The notes beneath the pieces were generated by a model, which saw only the letters and a list, made by a program, of their open reading frames with translations, searched no databases and was not told the origin of the DNA. A program made the translations under genes and the position numbers. DNA of 64,000 nucleotides from Streptomyces sp. AJS327 (lineage in GTDB: Bacteria; Actinomycetota; Actinomycetes; Streptomycetales; Streptomycetaceae). Every line of letters begins with the position of its first letter. The stretch's first letter is position 1. The stretch is from positions 252,001 to 316,000 of the forward strand of contig NZ_SKBR01000001.1 in assembly GCF_013450295.1 (NCBI RefSeq), read 5' to 3'. Below, piece by piece: positions 52,618 to 61,840 of the stretch.

Positions 52618-52649
52618 CGGGCCCGGCCGGACACCTCTGGCCGGGCCCG
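52618..52649. terminator. Terminator after the hexosaminidase
   Basis: A perfect 11-bp stem, CGGGCCCGGCC (52618-52628) with GGCCGGGCCCG (52639-52649), and a 10-nt loop, 50 nt after the stop. Confidence 0.8.
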
Positions 52650-53177
52650 CGGTGTGCCGTGGGCGCCGTTCCGCGCCTCGCGCTGCCCCGGCCGTCCGCT
52701 GCCACCCGCGCACCACCGCGCCCCCGGCACGCGCCGCACGCCCCCGGCGAACCCCGGCCCGCACCCCGGACACCCGGGTGGACGGCCCCCGTTGACGCCC
52801 CACGCACCATCGGGCCGCCTCCGCTCCCGCCCCGCTCCCGCCGCCCGCCGCCGCCCCCGTACCGCCCATGTCGCCCCGGCGCCGGGCGCGTTGGGGAACC
52901 GGAGCCGCCCCGGGTTCCCCGGGAGGGGGATTCCGGACTCACCGGAGGGAGGTGCTGATTTCCGGTGAACCACGGCGCGGGTGGTGATACCCGCCGTGGA
53001 AGGGGCGAGCGGGCGAGAAGGTGACGGGTGGGGCGCACCGGACGGCCGCGCGCGGAACGGCCCTTAACGGACCCTCGTACCGGTGGCCAGCCCGGGTATG
53101 CCAGAGTTGCCACGTCCGGGCTGTGAGCACGTACCGTACGGCAGTGCAGCCGGGGAGCCGGGGAAGGGGCAGCTGGA
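52650..53177. other. Intergenic, no gene
   Basis: About 530 nt of GC-rich sequence; frames on both strands encode Arg/Pro/Gly-rich low complexity. 53100-53175 is less GC-rich and probably contains the promoter of the xanthine-dehydrogenase-like operon. Confidence 0.45.
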
Positions 53178-54092
53178 TTGAGCACGCACGCACAGCATGC
53201 ACTGCATGAACCTCACGCTGTGCCGACCGTCATGCTGCCCACCACCATCGACGAGGCGGTGGCGGCGCTCTCCGCCGTCCCGGCCGCCGTGCCCGTCGCG
53301 GGCGGCACCGACCTGATGACCGAGGTGAACGCGGGCCAGCTACGCCCCGCCGCGCTCGTCGGGTTGGGCAGGATCAGCCAGATCCGCGGCTGGGAGTACC
53401 AGGACGGACACGCCCTCCTCGGCGCCGGACTCACCCTCGCCCGCACCGGCAGCGCCGACTTCGCGGCGCTCATCCCCGCGCTCGCGCTGAGCGCCCGCGC
53501 CGCCGGGCCGCCCCAGGTGCGGAACGCGGGCACCCTCGGCGGCAACGTCGTCAGCGCCTCCCCGACCGGTGACACCCTTCCCGTGCTCGCCGCGCTGGAG
53601 GCCGCGCTGGTCATCGTCGGGCCGGAGGGCGCCGAGCGCGAGGTCCCGGTGAGCCACCTGCTCGCCGGGATGGAGATGCTGCGCCCCGCCGAACTCGTCG
53701 CCTACGTCCGGGTTCCGCTGCTGCACGCCCCGCAGACCTTCCTCAAGGCGACCGGGCGCACCGGCCCCGGCCGCGCCCTCGCCTCGGTCGCGGTGGTCCT
53801 CGACCCGGCGCGGCGCGGGGTGCGGTGCGCGGTGGGCGCGGTCGCGCCGATGCCGCTGCGCCCGCTGGAGGCGGAGCAGTGGATCGCCTCGCTGATCGAC
53901 TGGGACGGGCGGCGCTCGCTGGCCCCGGAGGCGCTGGCGGCCTTCGGTGACTACGTCGCGATGGCCTGCATCCCGGACCCGGCCCCGGCGGAGGGCGGCG
54001 GGGAGACTCCCCAACTCCCGCCCGCCGCGCTGCATGTGCGTCGTACGGTGGCCACCCTGGCCCGCCGCGGACTCGGAAGGGCGCTCGCATGA
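53178..54092 (+). CDS. Xanthine dehydrogenase family FAD-binding subunit
   Basis: 304 aa, TTG start (GGAAGGGG upstream). The CoxM/XdhB-type FAD domain: AVPVAGGTDLMTEVNAGQLRP binds the FAD pyrophosphate, and QVRNAGTLGGNVVSASPTGDTLPVLAAL is the second FAD motif. It carries electrons from the Fe-S subunit to the final acceptor. The stop overlaps the Fe-S subunit start (ATGA, 54089-54092). Substrate unknown. Confidence 0.92.
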   Translation: MSTHAQHALHEPHAVPTVMLPTTIDEAVAALSAVPAAVPVAGGTDLMTEVNAGQLRPAALVGLGRISQIRGWEYQDGHALLGAGLTLARTGSADFAALIPALALSARAAGPPQVRNAGTLGGNVVSASPTGDTLPVLAALEAALVIVGPEGAEREVPVSHLLAGMEMLRPAELVAYVRVPLLHAPQTFLKATGRTGPGRALASVAVVLDPARRGVRCAVGAVAPMPLRPLEAEQWIASLIDWDGRRSLAPEALAAFGDYVAMACIPDPAPAEGGGETPQLPPAALHVRRTVATLARRGLGRALA

Positions 54093-55702
54093 GCAACGAG
54101 AGCGGACGCGGACCCCAGGACGCGTACCCGCCGCACGGTCCGTACGACCCCCAGCACCCGCCCGAGACGTACGAGGCGCCCGACGCCTACGGCGCCCCCG
54201 AGGCCTACCCCGCCGTGCCCGGCCAGCCCGGGCCCCCCGGCGGACCGGGCCAGCCGGTTCACCCGGGTCAGCCCGGCCAGCCGCCGTACCCCGCCCCCGG
54301 GGACGGCTACGCCCCACCCCACCCGCCGTACGAGACATACGAGCCGTACGAGAGCTACGAAGCCCCCGAGCCGTACGAGAGCTACGAGCCCCACGAGCAG
54401 CCGCACCCCGGGACGGCGCCCCCCACGGGGGCAGCGCCCGCCGCGGGCTGGGCCCGGGAGAGCTGGGGGCCCGGCGAGTACGACCCGGAGGCCACCGCCT
54501 TCGTCCAACTGCCGCCGGAGGGGCCGATTCCGGGCCGTGCGCCCGCCAGCCCGCTGGCCGCGCCCGGCACCGGCCAGGGCAACTACACCCCGCCGCCGAT
54601 CGACCCGTCGGCCGGGGCCCCGCTGGTGCCCTCGGCCACCACGGACCCCTCGGCGACCGGCCAGTGGACGATGCCGTTCGCGCCCGCGGAGGCCGGGCCC
54701 GGCCCCGCCGCCGAGCAGGCCCCGCCGGTCAGCGGCGGCGTCTCACCGGCGGCCGCGATGGGGCAGGGTGCCGCCGCCGCGCTCGCCGGTTCGCACGAGG
54801 CCCGGCAGCGCGCGGAGCACGGCGCTCAGGGCGAGCAGCCCGCGAACCGGCGGCCCGGCGTCCCCGGCCCGGCCGCGACCGGTGTCCCCGAACCGCTCGG
54901 CCCGGACCCCGTCGGCGTCCCGCACGCGGGCCCTCCCGGTCTCTCCGGTCTGCCCGGTCTCTCCGGAGCGGAGCCGCCCGCGACGGACACCGGACCGGCC
55001 GCCGCGCCCACCGGGTCCGGCGAGGGTGCCGGGACCTCTGAGAGCGCCGGGCCCGCCGAGCCGGGTGAGGCAGCCGACCCCACCGACCCGGCCGAGGTGC
55101 CGGAGGGCGCCGGGAGCCCGGCCGGGGAGACCGACGGCGAACACCCGCACACCTCCTACGTGCTCCGGGTGAACGGCGTGGACCGCCCGGTGACCCGCGC
55201 CTGGATCGGGGAGTCCCTGCTCTACGTCCTGCGGGAGCGGCTGGGTCTCGCCGGGGCCAAGGACGGCTGCGCGCAGGGCGAGTGCGGCGCCTGCTCCGTG
55301 CAGGTCGACGGGCGGCTGGTGGCGGCCTGCCTGGTCCCGGCGGCGACGGCCGCGGGCAGCGAGGTGCGCACCGTCGAGGGGCTGGCCGCCGACGGCGACC
55401 CGTCCGACGTCCAGCGGGCCCTCGCCGAGTGCGGCGCGGTGCAGTGCGGCTTCTGCGTGCCCGGACTGGCGATGACGGTGCACGACCTGCTGGAGGGCAA
55501 CCACGCCCCGACCGAGCTGGAGACCCGGCAGGCGATCAGCGGCAACCTCTGCCGCTGCTCCGGCTACCGGGGCGTGCTGGAGGCCGTCCGCACGGTCGCC
55601 GCCGAACGCGCCGCGCGTGCGGCCGAGTTGGCGGAGCGCGGCCCGGAGGACACCCCGGCGTCCGGCCCCGCGCACCTCCCGCACCAGGGAGGCCGCGCAT
55701 GA
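54089..55702 (+). CDS. Xanthine dehydrogenase family [2Fe-2S] subunit with long disordered N-terminus
   Basis: 537 aa. The two-cluster domain occupies only the last ~190 residues: plant-type ferredoxin Cys in GCAQGECGACSV and a later AAC, and the second cluster in QCGFCVPG and LCRCSGY. Residues 1-350 are Pro/Gly/Ala/Tyr-rich and unstructured, with tyrosine-rich repeats (YEPYESYEAPEPYESYEPHE) around 88-107. Typical members are ~160-200 aa. The ATG at 54089 is fixed by the overlap with the preceding gene, so the extension is likely real. Confidence 0.9.
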   Translation: MSNESGRGPQDAYPPHGPYDPQHPPETYEAPDAYGAPEAYPAVPGQPGPPGGPGQPVHPGQPGQPPYPAPGDGYAPPHPPYETYEPYESYEAPEPYESYEPHEQPHPGTAPPTGAAPAAGWARESWGPGEYDPEATAFVQLPPEGPIPGRAPASPLAAPGTGQGNYTPPPIDPSAGAPLVPSATTDPSATGQWTMPFAPAEAGPGPAAEQAPPVSGGVSPAAAMGQGAAAALAGSHEARQRAEHGAQGEQPANRRPGVPGPAATGVPEPLGPDPVGVPHAGPPGLSGLPGLSGAEPPATDTGPAAAPTGSGEGAGTSESAGPAEPGEAADPTDPAEVPEGAGSPAGETDGEHPHTSYVLRVNGVDRPVTRAWIGESLLYVLRERLGLAGAKDGCAQGECGACSVQVDGRLVAACLVPAATAAGSEVRTVEGLAADGDPSDVQRALAECGAVQCGFCVPGLAMTVHDLLEGNHAPTELETRQAISGNLCRCSGYRGVLEAVRTVAAERAARAAELAERGPEDTPASGPAHLPHQGGRA

Positions 55703-55757
55703 CCCGGACGCGTTCCCCGCACGTCCCGTACCGCACGCGTCACGGAAGGGCGGCGGC

Positions 55758-58106
55758 ATGACCGACACCGCGGCCGAGGGCTTCGGAGCCCCCACGTCCA
55801 CCTCGGTTCCCCCACCCGGCGGGCCCGCCGGGCCGTCCGACCGCGCGCGCGAGGCCGATGCGCGGGGCCTCGGCGTCTCCGTCACCCCGGAGGACGCCCC
55901 CGCCAAGGCGGAGGGCGTCTTCCCGTACGCGGCGGACCTCTGGGCCGAGGGCCTGCTCTGGGCGGCGATCCTGCGCTCCCCGCACCCGCACGCGCGGATC
56001 ACCGCGATCGACACCTCGCAGGCCGCCGCGATGCCGGGAGTGCGCGCCGTCGTCACCCACGAGGACGTCCCGGGGGACTCCTCGCACGGCCGCCGCGTCG
56101 CCGACCAGCCGGTCTTCGCCCGGGACGTGGTGCGGTACTTCGGTGAGCCGGTGGCCGCCGTCGCCGCCGAACACCCGGACACCGCGCGGCTCGCCGCCGC
56201 CGCCATCGTCGTCGAGTACGAGCCGCTGACCGCCGTCACCGACCCCGAGCTGTCCTTCGAGGCCGAGCCGCTGCACCCGGACGGCAACCTGGTGCGGCAC
56301 ATCCCGCTGCGCTACGGCGATCCGGAGGCGGTCGGCGAGGTCGTCGTCGAGGGCCTGTACCGGGTGGGCCGCCAGGACCCGGCGCCGATCGGCGCGGAGG
56401 CGGCGCTCGCCGTGCCCCGGCCGGACGGCGGCGTCGAGCTGTACACCGCCTCGACCGATCCGCACACCGACCGGGACCTGGCCGCGGCCTGCTTCGGGCT
56501 GCCGCCCGAGCAGGTCAAGGTGGTGGTGACCGGTGTCCCCGGCGCCGTGGGCGACCGCGAGGACGCGGGCCTCCAGGTGCCGTTGGGGCTACTGGCGATG
56601 CGCACCGGCTGCCCGGTCAAGATCGCCGTCTCCCGTGAGGAGTCCTTCCTCGGCCACGCGCACCGGCACCCCGCGCTGCTGCGCTACCGCCACCACGCCG
56701 ACGGCCAGGGGAAGCTGGTCAAGGTGGAGGCGCAGATCCTGCTGGACGGCGGGGCGTACGCGGACACCTCGGCCGACGCGCTGGCCGCGGCCGTCTCCTT
56801 CGCCGCCGGTCCCTACGTGCTGCCGCACGCGGTCGTCGACGGCTGGGTGGTGCGCACCAACAACCCGCCCGCCGGGCACCTGCGGGGCGAGGGCGCCCTC
56901 CAGGTGTGCGCCGCGTACGAGGGCCAGATGGACAAGCTGGCCGCCAAACTCGGCCTGGACCCAGTCGAGTTGCGCACCCGGAACGTCATGGCCACCGGCG
57001 ATCTGCTGCCCACCGGGCAGACGGTGACCTGCCCCGCGCCGGTCGGCGAACTGCTGCGCGCCGTACGGGAGGCGCCGCTGCCCCCGCTGCCGAAGGACGG
57101 ACCGGCCGAGAGCTGGCTGCTGCCGGGCGGGCCGGGTGGCGCGGGCGAGCCGGGCGCCGTGCGCCGCGGCGTCGGGTACGCGCTGGGCATGGTGCACATG
57201 CTGGGCGCCGAGGGCGCGGACGAGGTGTCCACCGCCACGGTCAAGGTCACCGGACCGGTGGCGACGGTGCTCTGCGCTGCCGTCGAGGCCGGACAGGGGT
57301 TCACCACCCTCGCCCGGCAGATCGTCCAGGAGACGCTGGGCGTCGAGGAGGTGCACGTCGCCTCGGTCGACACCGACCAGCCGCCGGCCGGTCCCGGGGC
57401 GCGCGGGCGGCACACCTGGGTCTCCGGTGGCGCGGTGGAGCGCGCCGCCCGGATGGTCCGCACCCAGCTTCTCCAGCCGCTGGCCGCGAAGTTCGGGATG
57501 TCCGCCGAGCTGCTGTCCATCTCCGACGGCAAGATCACCTCGTACGACGGGGTGCTGTCCACCAGCGTCGCCGAGGCCCTGGAGGGCAAGGAGCTGTGGG
57601 CCACCGCGCAGTGCCGCCCGCACCCCACGGAGCCGCTGGACGAGACCGGCCAGGGGGACGCCTTCGTGGGCCTGGCCTTCGCCGCGGTCCGCGCCGTCGT
57701 CGACGTCGACATCGAACTCGGCAGCGTCCGGGTGGTGGAGATGGCCGTGGCGCAGGACGTGGGCCGCGCGCTGAACCCGCGCCAGCTCCGCGCGCGGATC
57801 GAGGCCGGGGTGGTACAGGGCGTCGGCGCCGCGCTCACCGAGCACCTGCGGGTCGCCAAGGGCGTGGTGCGCCACCCCGACCTGACGGCGTACGCCCTCC
57901 CGACGGCGCTGGACGCGCCGGACGTGCGGATCGTCAAGCTGGTCGAGGAGCGGGACGTGGTCGCGCCGTTCGGCGCGAAGTCGGTCTCCGCCGTGCCGGT
58001 GGTTGTCGCGCCCGCCGCCGTCGCCTCGGCGGTGCGGTCCGCCACCGGCCGCCCCGTCAACCGGCTGCCGATCCGCCCGCAGGCCGCCGTGGGGAACGTG
58101 ACGTAA
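55758..58106 (+). CDS. Xanthine dehydrogenase family molybdopterin-binding subunit, atypical active site
   Basis: 782 aa from ATG 55758 (GGAAGGGCGG upstream), 55 nt after the Fe-S gene. Both domains of the large subunit are recognisable: KAEGVFPYAADL and PHPHARITAIDTSQA, then GHAHRHPALLRYRH, RGEGALQVCAAYEGQMDKLA, VEAGQGFTTLARQI and DVGRALNPRQL. However the usual GGGFGGKE cofactor loop reads PGAVGDRED, and the C-terminal GVGE that supplies the catalytic Glu reads SVSAV. The enzyme may be altered or inactive toward ordinary hydroxylation substrates. Last gene of the three-subunit operon. Confidence 0.88.
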   Translation: MTDTAAEGFGAPTSTSVPPPGGPAGPSDRAREADARGLGVSVTPEDAPAKAEGVFPYAADLWAEGLLWAAILRSPHPHARITAIDTSQAAAMPGVRAVVTHEDVPGDSSHGRRVADQPVFARDVVRYFGEPVAAVAAEHPDTARLAAAAIVVEYEPLTAVTDPELSFEAEPLHPDGNLVRHIPLRYGDPEAVGEVVVEGLYRVGRQDPAPIGAEAALAVPRPDGGVELYTASTDPHTDRDLAAACFGLPPEQVKVVVTGVPGAVGDREDAGLQVPLGLLAMRTGCPVKIAVSREESFLGHAHRHPALLRYRHHADGQGKLVKVEAQILLDGGAYADTSADALAAAVSFAAGPYVLPHAVVDGWVVRTNNPPAGHLRGEGALQVCAAYEGQMDKLAAKLGLDPVELRTRNVMATGDLLPTGQTVTCPAPVGELLRAVREAPLPPLPKDGPAESWLLPGGPGGAGEPGAVRRGVGYALGMVHMLGAEGADEVSTATVKVTGPVATVLCAAVEAGQGFTTLARQIVQETLGVEEVHVASVDTDQPPAGPGARGRHTWVSGGAVERAARMVRTQLLQPLAAKFGMSAELLSISDGKITSYDGVLSTSVAEALEGKELWATAQCRPHPTEPLDETGQGDAFVGLAFAAVRAVVDVDIELGSVRVVEMAVAQDVGRALNPRQLRARIEAGVVQGVGAALTEHLRVAKGVVRHPDLTAYALPTALDAPDVRIVKLVEERDVVAPFGAKSVSAVPVVVAPAAVASAVRSATGRPVNRLPIRPQAAVGNVT

Positions 58107-58287
58107 CGGCGCTGTAGCGGTATGGGGCATCGGCCTTGCGCGGGGTCCTCGGGGTAGGGAAGCGTGGGCGCGGGCGGGAGAAGCGCGGCCAGTCGCGCGG
58201 TGACGACCGCACCCAGGAACGATGACGGAGCACCGCCGGGACGGCACCCCGCCGCCCCCTCGCGGGACCGTGGGAAGAGGTGTCCCC

Positions 58288-59130
58288 ATGACGCAGCCGC
58301 CCGGCCAGCCGCCGCAGGGAGGGTTCGGCCCTCCGCAGCAGCCGCCGCCACCGCCCCCCGGCGGACCGTACGGTGCCCCGCCCCCCGGCGGACAGCCGGG
58401 CTTCGGCACCCCGGACGGTGGCCAGCCGCCCTACGGCGCCCCGCCGCCCGGGCAGCCGCCCTACGGAGGTCCGCCCGGAGGCCCGCCGTACGGCGGGTTC
58501 CCGCCGCCGTCGAACGGCCCCTCGGGCGGCAAGATCGCCGCGATAGTCGGCGGGGTGGTGGCCGTGGCCCTCCTCGTCGGCGGCGGCATCTTCCTGCTCA
58601 ACGACGACGATGACGACGGCGGTGACGAGCCGAAGGCCGACGCCACCGTCGAGGAGTCCAAGGAACCGGACGGCCCCGACGAGCCGAAGACTCCGAGTCC
58701 GCCGCCCACCCCCACCGATATCCCGACCGAGGTGCCCGGCGGCGACAACCGGCCCACCCCCAGCCCTCCCGGCGCCGACTTCGACGACGACAAGGAGCGC
58801 CCGACCGGCGAGGGCCTGAAGGGCATCTGGCAGACCACCGAGGGCGGCAAGGTCCGGACGATGGGCATCGGCAACAAGCTCAGCACCGGCCAGCGCAGCA
58901 TCTCCTACCTGGACTCCTCGGACCGGGGCACCTGCACCGGCACCGGCGACGACCGGGGGAGCAAGCAGGTCAAGCTGAGGCTCCAGTGCAGCAAGACCGG
59001 CAGCGCCGGTGGCAGCAAGGACGTGGTCAGCGGCACCGTGACGGAGACCGCCAGGGACAGCGTCAACGTGAGGTGGGACGACGGTGCGGCGTCGGTCGAA
59101 CTCGACTGGGCCCGGGCGATGAGCAACTGA
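58288..59130 (+). CDS. Proline-rich membrane-anchored secreted protein
   Basis: 280 aa from ATG 58288, with GGAAGAGG upstream. An N-terminal ~75 residues are Pro/Gly/Gln repeats (cytoplasmic, PPYGAPPPGQPPYGG). One membrane helix, KIAAIVGGVVAVALLVGGGIF, is preceded by SGG; then an acidic run (NDDDDDGGDEP), a Pro/Thr linker and a ~90-residue C-terminal domain (GIWQTTEGGKVRTMGIGN... CTGTGDD... LRLQCSK) with two Cys that could pair. Function unknown; common architecture in Streptomyces. Confidence 0.82.
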   Translation: MTQPPGQPPQGGFGPPQQPPPPPPGGPYGAPPPGGQPGFGTPDGGQPPYGAPPPGQPPYGGPPGGPPYGGFPPPSNGPSGGKIAAIVGGVVAVALLVGGGIFLLNDDDDDGGDEPKADATVEESKEPDGPDEPKTPSPPPTPTDIPTEVPGGDNRPTPSPPGADFDDDKERPTGEGLKGIWQTTEGGKVRTMGIGNKLSTGQRSISYLDSSDRGTCTGTGDDRGSKQVKLRLQCSKTGSAGGSKDVVSGTVTETARDSVNVRWDDGAASVELDWARAMSN

Positions 59131-59147
59131 CCACCCGCGCCACCCGG

Positions 59148-59220
59148 CCCCGTCGCCCCGTTCTCCGACCCCGGCACCCCGGCACCCCGGTGCCCCCGGG
59201 CCGGGGACGGGGCGACGGGG
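59148..59220. terminator. Terminator after the proline-rich protein
   Basis: A perfect 14-bp stem, CCCCGTCGCCCCGT (59148-59161) with ACGGGGCGACGGGG (59207-59220), enclosing 45 nt that contain GGCACCCC repeats and further pairing. It starts 18 nt after the stop. The remaining ~210 nt to the MFS start hold no gene. Confidence 0.75.
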
Positions 59221-59431
59221 CTCTCCGGACGGCGGCACCCGCGAGCCCCCGCACCCGTGAACCCGGGCACGCGCGTGTCCCCGCCCCCGCGCACCCGGGC
59301 CCGGTGGCACACGCCCTCGGGGCGGCCGGTGGGCGAACGGGCCCGGGCCCGGGCCTAGTTCTCGGGGCTGAGCCGCGGACCGGTCCAAAAGACAGGGGCG
59401 TAACCGGAACGTGGCCCTTACCGTTGGGCGC

Positions 59432-61177
59432 ATGACGCCATTCGACGAGGCACGGGACCCGGGTCAGGACGGCGAACGCCGCTCCGTGGGAGGCATGCCC
59501 CCCGACGCCGACGGCGCCGCCCACCCCCGCACACCCGCGGCCCCCGTTCCGGAGCTGGCCACCCCGGACGCCGTCCCCCCGCCGACCCGGGGAGACACCC
59601 CCGGCGGCGCACCGGCCGAACCGGGAACCCCCGCACTCGGCGGTGCTCCCCACCCCGGTTCCGGCCCCGGCCCCGGCTCCAGCGGCGGGTCCGGGGGCCG
59701 GACGAACCCCCAGCCGCCCGGGACCGCGCGGGCCGCGCGGACCCTCCAGGACCCGGGGAAACCGGAGGGTCCGGCGGACGGGGTGCTGAGCCGCCGCTAC
59801 CGGGCGCTGACCCTCGGCATCGTCTCCGTCGTGCTGCTGATCGCCTTCGAGGCCATGGCGGTCGGCACCGCGATGCCCGCCGCCGCCTCCGAGCTGAACG
59901 GCGTCTCGCTCTACGCGTACGCCTTCTCCGCCTACTTCACCACGGCGCTGGTCGGCATGGTCGCCTCCGGGCAGTGGTGTGACCGGGCCGGACCGCTGGC
60001 CCCGCTCGCCACCGGCATCGGCTCCTTCGGGGTCGGCCTGCTGCTCTCCGGCACCGCCACCAGCATGTGGACCTTCATCCTCGGCCGGGCCGTGCAGGGC
60101 GTCGGCGGCGGACTGGTCATCGTCGCGCTCTACGTCAGCGTCAGCCGCGCCTACCCGGAACGGCTCCGGGCCACCGTCATGGCGGCCTTCGCCGCCTCCT
60201 GGGTGGTGCCGTCCATCGTGGGCCCGCTGATCTCCGGCACCGTCACCGAACACGTCGGCTGGCGCTGGGTGTTCCTCGGTATCCCGCTGCTGGTGGCGCT
60301 GCCGCTCGCGATGATGCTGCCGCCGCTGCGCCGCGTCGCCTCCGGCCCACCGGACGGTGCCGCGCCCGGCCCCTTCGACCTGCGCCGCATCCGGCTCGCG
60401 CTGGCCGTCGCCGCCGGGGCCGCGCTGTTGCAGTACGCGGGACAGGGGCCGCGGGTGAGCGCGCTGCCGCTCGCCGTGCTCGGCGCCGCGCTGCTCGTCC
60501 CGGCGGTGCTGCGGCTGCTGCCGCGCGGCACCTACCGGGCGGCGCGCGGGATGCCCGCCGTGGTGCTGCTGCGCGGGATGGCCGCCGGTTCCTTCATCGT
60601 CGCGGAGAGCTTCGTCCCGCTGATGCTCGTCACCCAGCGGGGGATGTCGGTGACCACGGCGGGACTGGCGCTGGCGGCGGGCGGGATCACCTGGGCCATC
60701 GGGTCCTTCACCCAGTCCCGGAGCGCGATGGAACCGCACCGCGAACGGCTGGTACGGATCGGCATGACGCTGGTGACCGGCGGCGTCGCGGTCGCGCCGA
60801 GCGTGCTGCTGGACTGGGTGCCGGTCTGGACGCTGCTGCTGGCCATGGCCACCGCCTGCTTCGGAATGGGCCTGGTGATCTCCTCGCTGAGCGTGCTGCT
60901 GCTGCGGCTGTCCGCCCCCGAGGAGACGGGGCGGAACTCGGCCGCGCTCCAGACCTCCGACAGCCTCTCCAACGTGCTGCTCCTGGCCGCCACCGGCGCC
61001 GCCTTCGGCGCGCTCGGCGGCGGTGCCGCGGGCGGGGTGGGGCACGACGCCGCCGACGCGGCCCGCTCGGCGGGGGGTGCGCGGCCCGGCGCGTTCCTCG
61101 CGGTGTACCTGATCTCCGCGAGCGTCGCGGCGGCGGGCGTGGTCGTGGCGGGCCGCCTCCGATCCGGCCGCCCCTGA
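59432..61177 (+). CDS. MFS transporter, DHA2/14-helix-like
   Basis: 581 aa from ATG 59432 (GTG 59411 also in frame). About 120 disordered Pro/Gly/Ala residues precede the first helix, ALTLGIVSVVLLIAFEAMAV. Signature loops: SGQWCDRAGPL (helix 2-3), FILGRAVQGVGGGLVIV (motif C-like), GPLISGTVTEHVGWRWVF (drug:H+ antiporter motif). Multidrug-efflux-like; substrate unknown. The last 27 bases belong to a 29-bp sequence repeated at 61841, beyond the toxin-antitoxin pair. Confidence 0.88.
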   Translation: MTPFDEARDPGQDGERRSVGGMPPDADGAAHPRTPAAPVPELATPDAVPPPTRGDTPGGAPAEPGTPALGGAPHPGSGPGPGSSGGSGGRTNPQPPGTARAARTLQDPGKPEGPADGVLSRRYRALTLGIVSVVLLIAFEAMAVGTAMPAAASELNGVSLYAYAFSAYFTTALVGMVASGQWCDRAGPLAPLATGIGSFGVGLLLSGTATSMWTFILGRAVQGVGGGLVIVALYVSVSRAYPERLRATVMAAFAASWVVPSIVGPLISGTVTEHVGWRWVFLGIPLLVALPLAMMLPPLRRVASGPPDGAAPGPFDLRRIRLALAVAAGAALLQYAGQGPRVSALPLAVLGAALLVPAVLRLLPRGTYRAARGMPAVVLLRGMAAGSFIVAESFVPLMLVTQRGMSVTTAGLALAAGGITWAIGSFTQSRSAMEPHRERLVRIGMTLVTGGVAVAPSVLLDWVPVWTLLLAMATACFGMGLVISSLSVLLLRLSAPEETGRNSAALQTSDSLSNVLLLAATGAAFGALGGGAAGGVGHDAADAARSAGGARPGAFLAVYLISASVAAAGVVVAGRLRSGRP

Positions 61178-61178
61178 T
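61150..61178. repeat. 29-bp direct repeat, left copy
   Basis: Covers the last codons and stop of the MFS gene. It differs at one base from the copy at 61841-61869 (28/29 identical; begins GGGCCGCCTCCG). Together the copies bracket the toxin-antitoxin module. Confidence 0.8.
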
Positions 61179-61181
61179 TCC

Positions 61182-61210
61182 GGTACCAGAGTGGTACCAG
61201 TCGAGGTACC
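61182..61210 (+). promoter_or_regulatory. Triple GGTACC operator of the toxin-antitoxin pair
   Basis: GGTACC at 61182-61187, 61193-61198 and 61205-61210, spaced 11 and 12 bp. Each is a palindrome, and they end 9 bp before the antitoxin start. Ribbon-helix-helix antitoxins bind such short repeats one helical turn apart, so this is the likely autorepression site. Confidence 0.65.
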
Positions 61211-61219
61211 GTGGGAGGC

Positions 61220-61423
61220 ATGGCTATGAATCTGCGACTCCCGGAGGACGTACGGACCGCGCTCCAGCAGCGGGCGGAGGAGGAGGGGCGGAGCATGCAC
61301 GCGATAGTGGTGCAGGCGGTGGAGCGCTACCTGGTGGAGGAGACGGACCGGGCGACCGTCCGTACGTTGGGGGCCAAGTACGCGGCGGAGCACGCGGAGC
61401 TGCTGCGGAGGCTGGGGGAGTAG
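61220..61423 (+). CDS. Ribbon-helix-helix antitoxin
   Basis: 67 aa from ATG 61220, with GGGAGG just upstream. MNLRLPEDVRTALQQRAEEEGRSMHAIVVQAVERYL is a complete ribbon-helix-helix (Arc/MetJ type): a beta strand then two helices. The C-terminal ~25 residues (VRTLGAKYAAEHAELLRRLGE) form a helix likely to wrap the toxin. The toxin gene starts 4 nt after the stop, so the two are translated together. Confidence 0.88.
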   Translation: MAMNLRLPEDVRTALQQRAEEEGRSMHAIVVQAVERYLVEETDRATVRTLGAKYAAEHAELLRRLGE

Positions 61424-61427
61424 CCGG

Positions 61428-61820
61428 ATGAAGTTCCTGACGGTCCAGGAGGGCCTGGACCTCGCCGAGCTCGCCTGTCAGGGCCGGGAAGTGGCGGTGC
61501 GCGACCTCGGACTGCTGGAATCCGCGATGCACCGCCCGCGTGCACAGATGTTCGGCGTGCCGGCGTATCCGGACGTGTTCGAGAAGGCGGCGGCCCTGCT
61601 CCAGTCGATCGCGGCCAACCATCCCCTGGTGGACGGCAACAAGCGGATGGCCTGGATGTGCACCGTCGTGTTCCTCGATATCAACGGCGTGGAGATGGTG
61701 GGCGTCCGCCAGGACGCCGCCTACGACCTGGTCGTCTCCGTCGCCGGTGGGCGGGTGGACGAGGTGAAGGTGATCGCGGAGGGGTTGCGGGCACTGCGGG
61801 AACCGATCGGGAGGGCCTGA
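61428..61820 (+). CDS. doc: Doc/Fic-family toxin (death-on-curing type)
   Basis: 130 aa. The Fic/Doc catalytic motif is HPLVDGNKRMAW at about residues 64-75 (family HPFxxGNKR); the Lys-for-Gly form is typical of Doc, which phosphorylates EF-Tu and stops translation. Length matches Doc (~126 aa). Upstream MHRPRAQMFG (about 34-43) matches the family flap region. Paired with a ribbon-helix-helix antitoxin instead of the Phd antitoxin of phage P1. Confidence 0.9.
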   Translation: MKFLTVQEGLDLAELACQGREVAVRDLGLLESAMHRPRAQMFGVPAYPDVFEKAAALLQSIAANHPLVDGNKRMAWMCTVVFLDINGVEMVGVRQDAAYDLVVSVAGGRVDEVKVIAEGLRALREPIGRA

Positions 61821-61840
61821 TCCCGGCCTGATCCGGGCCC

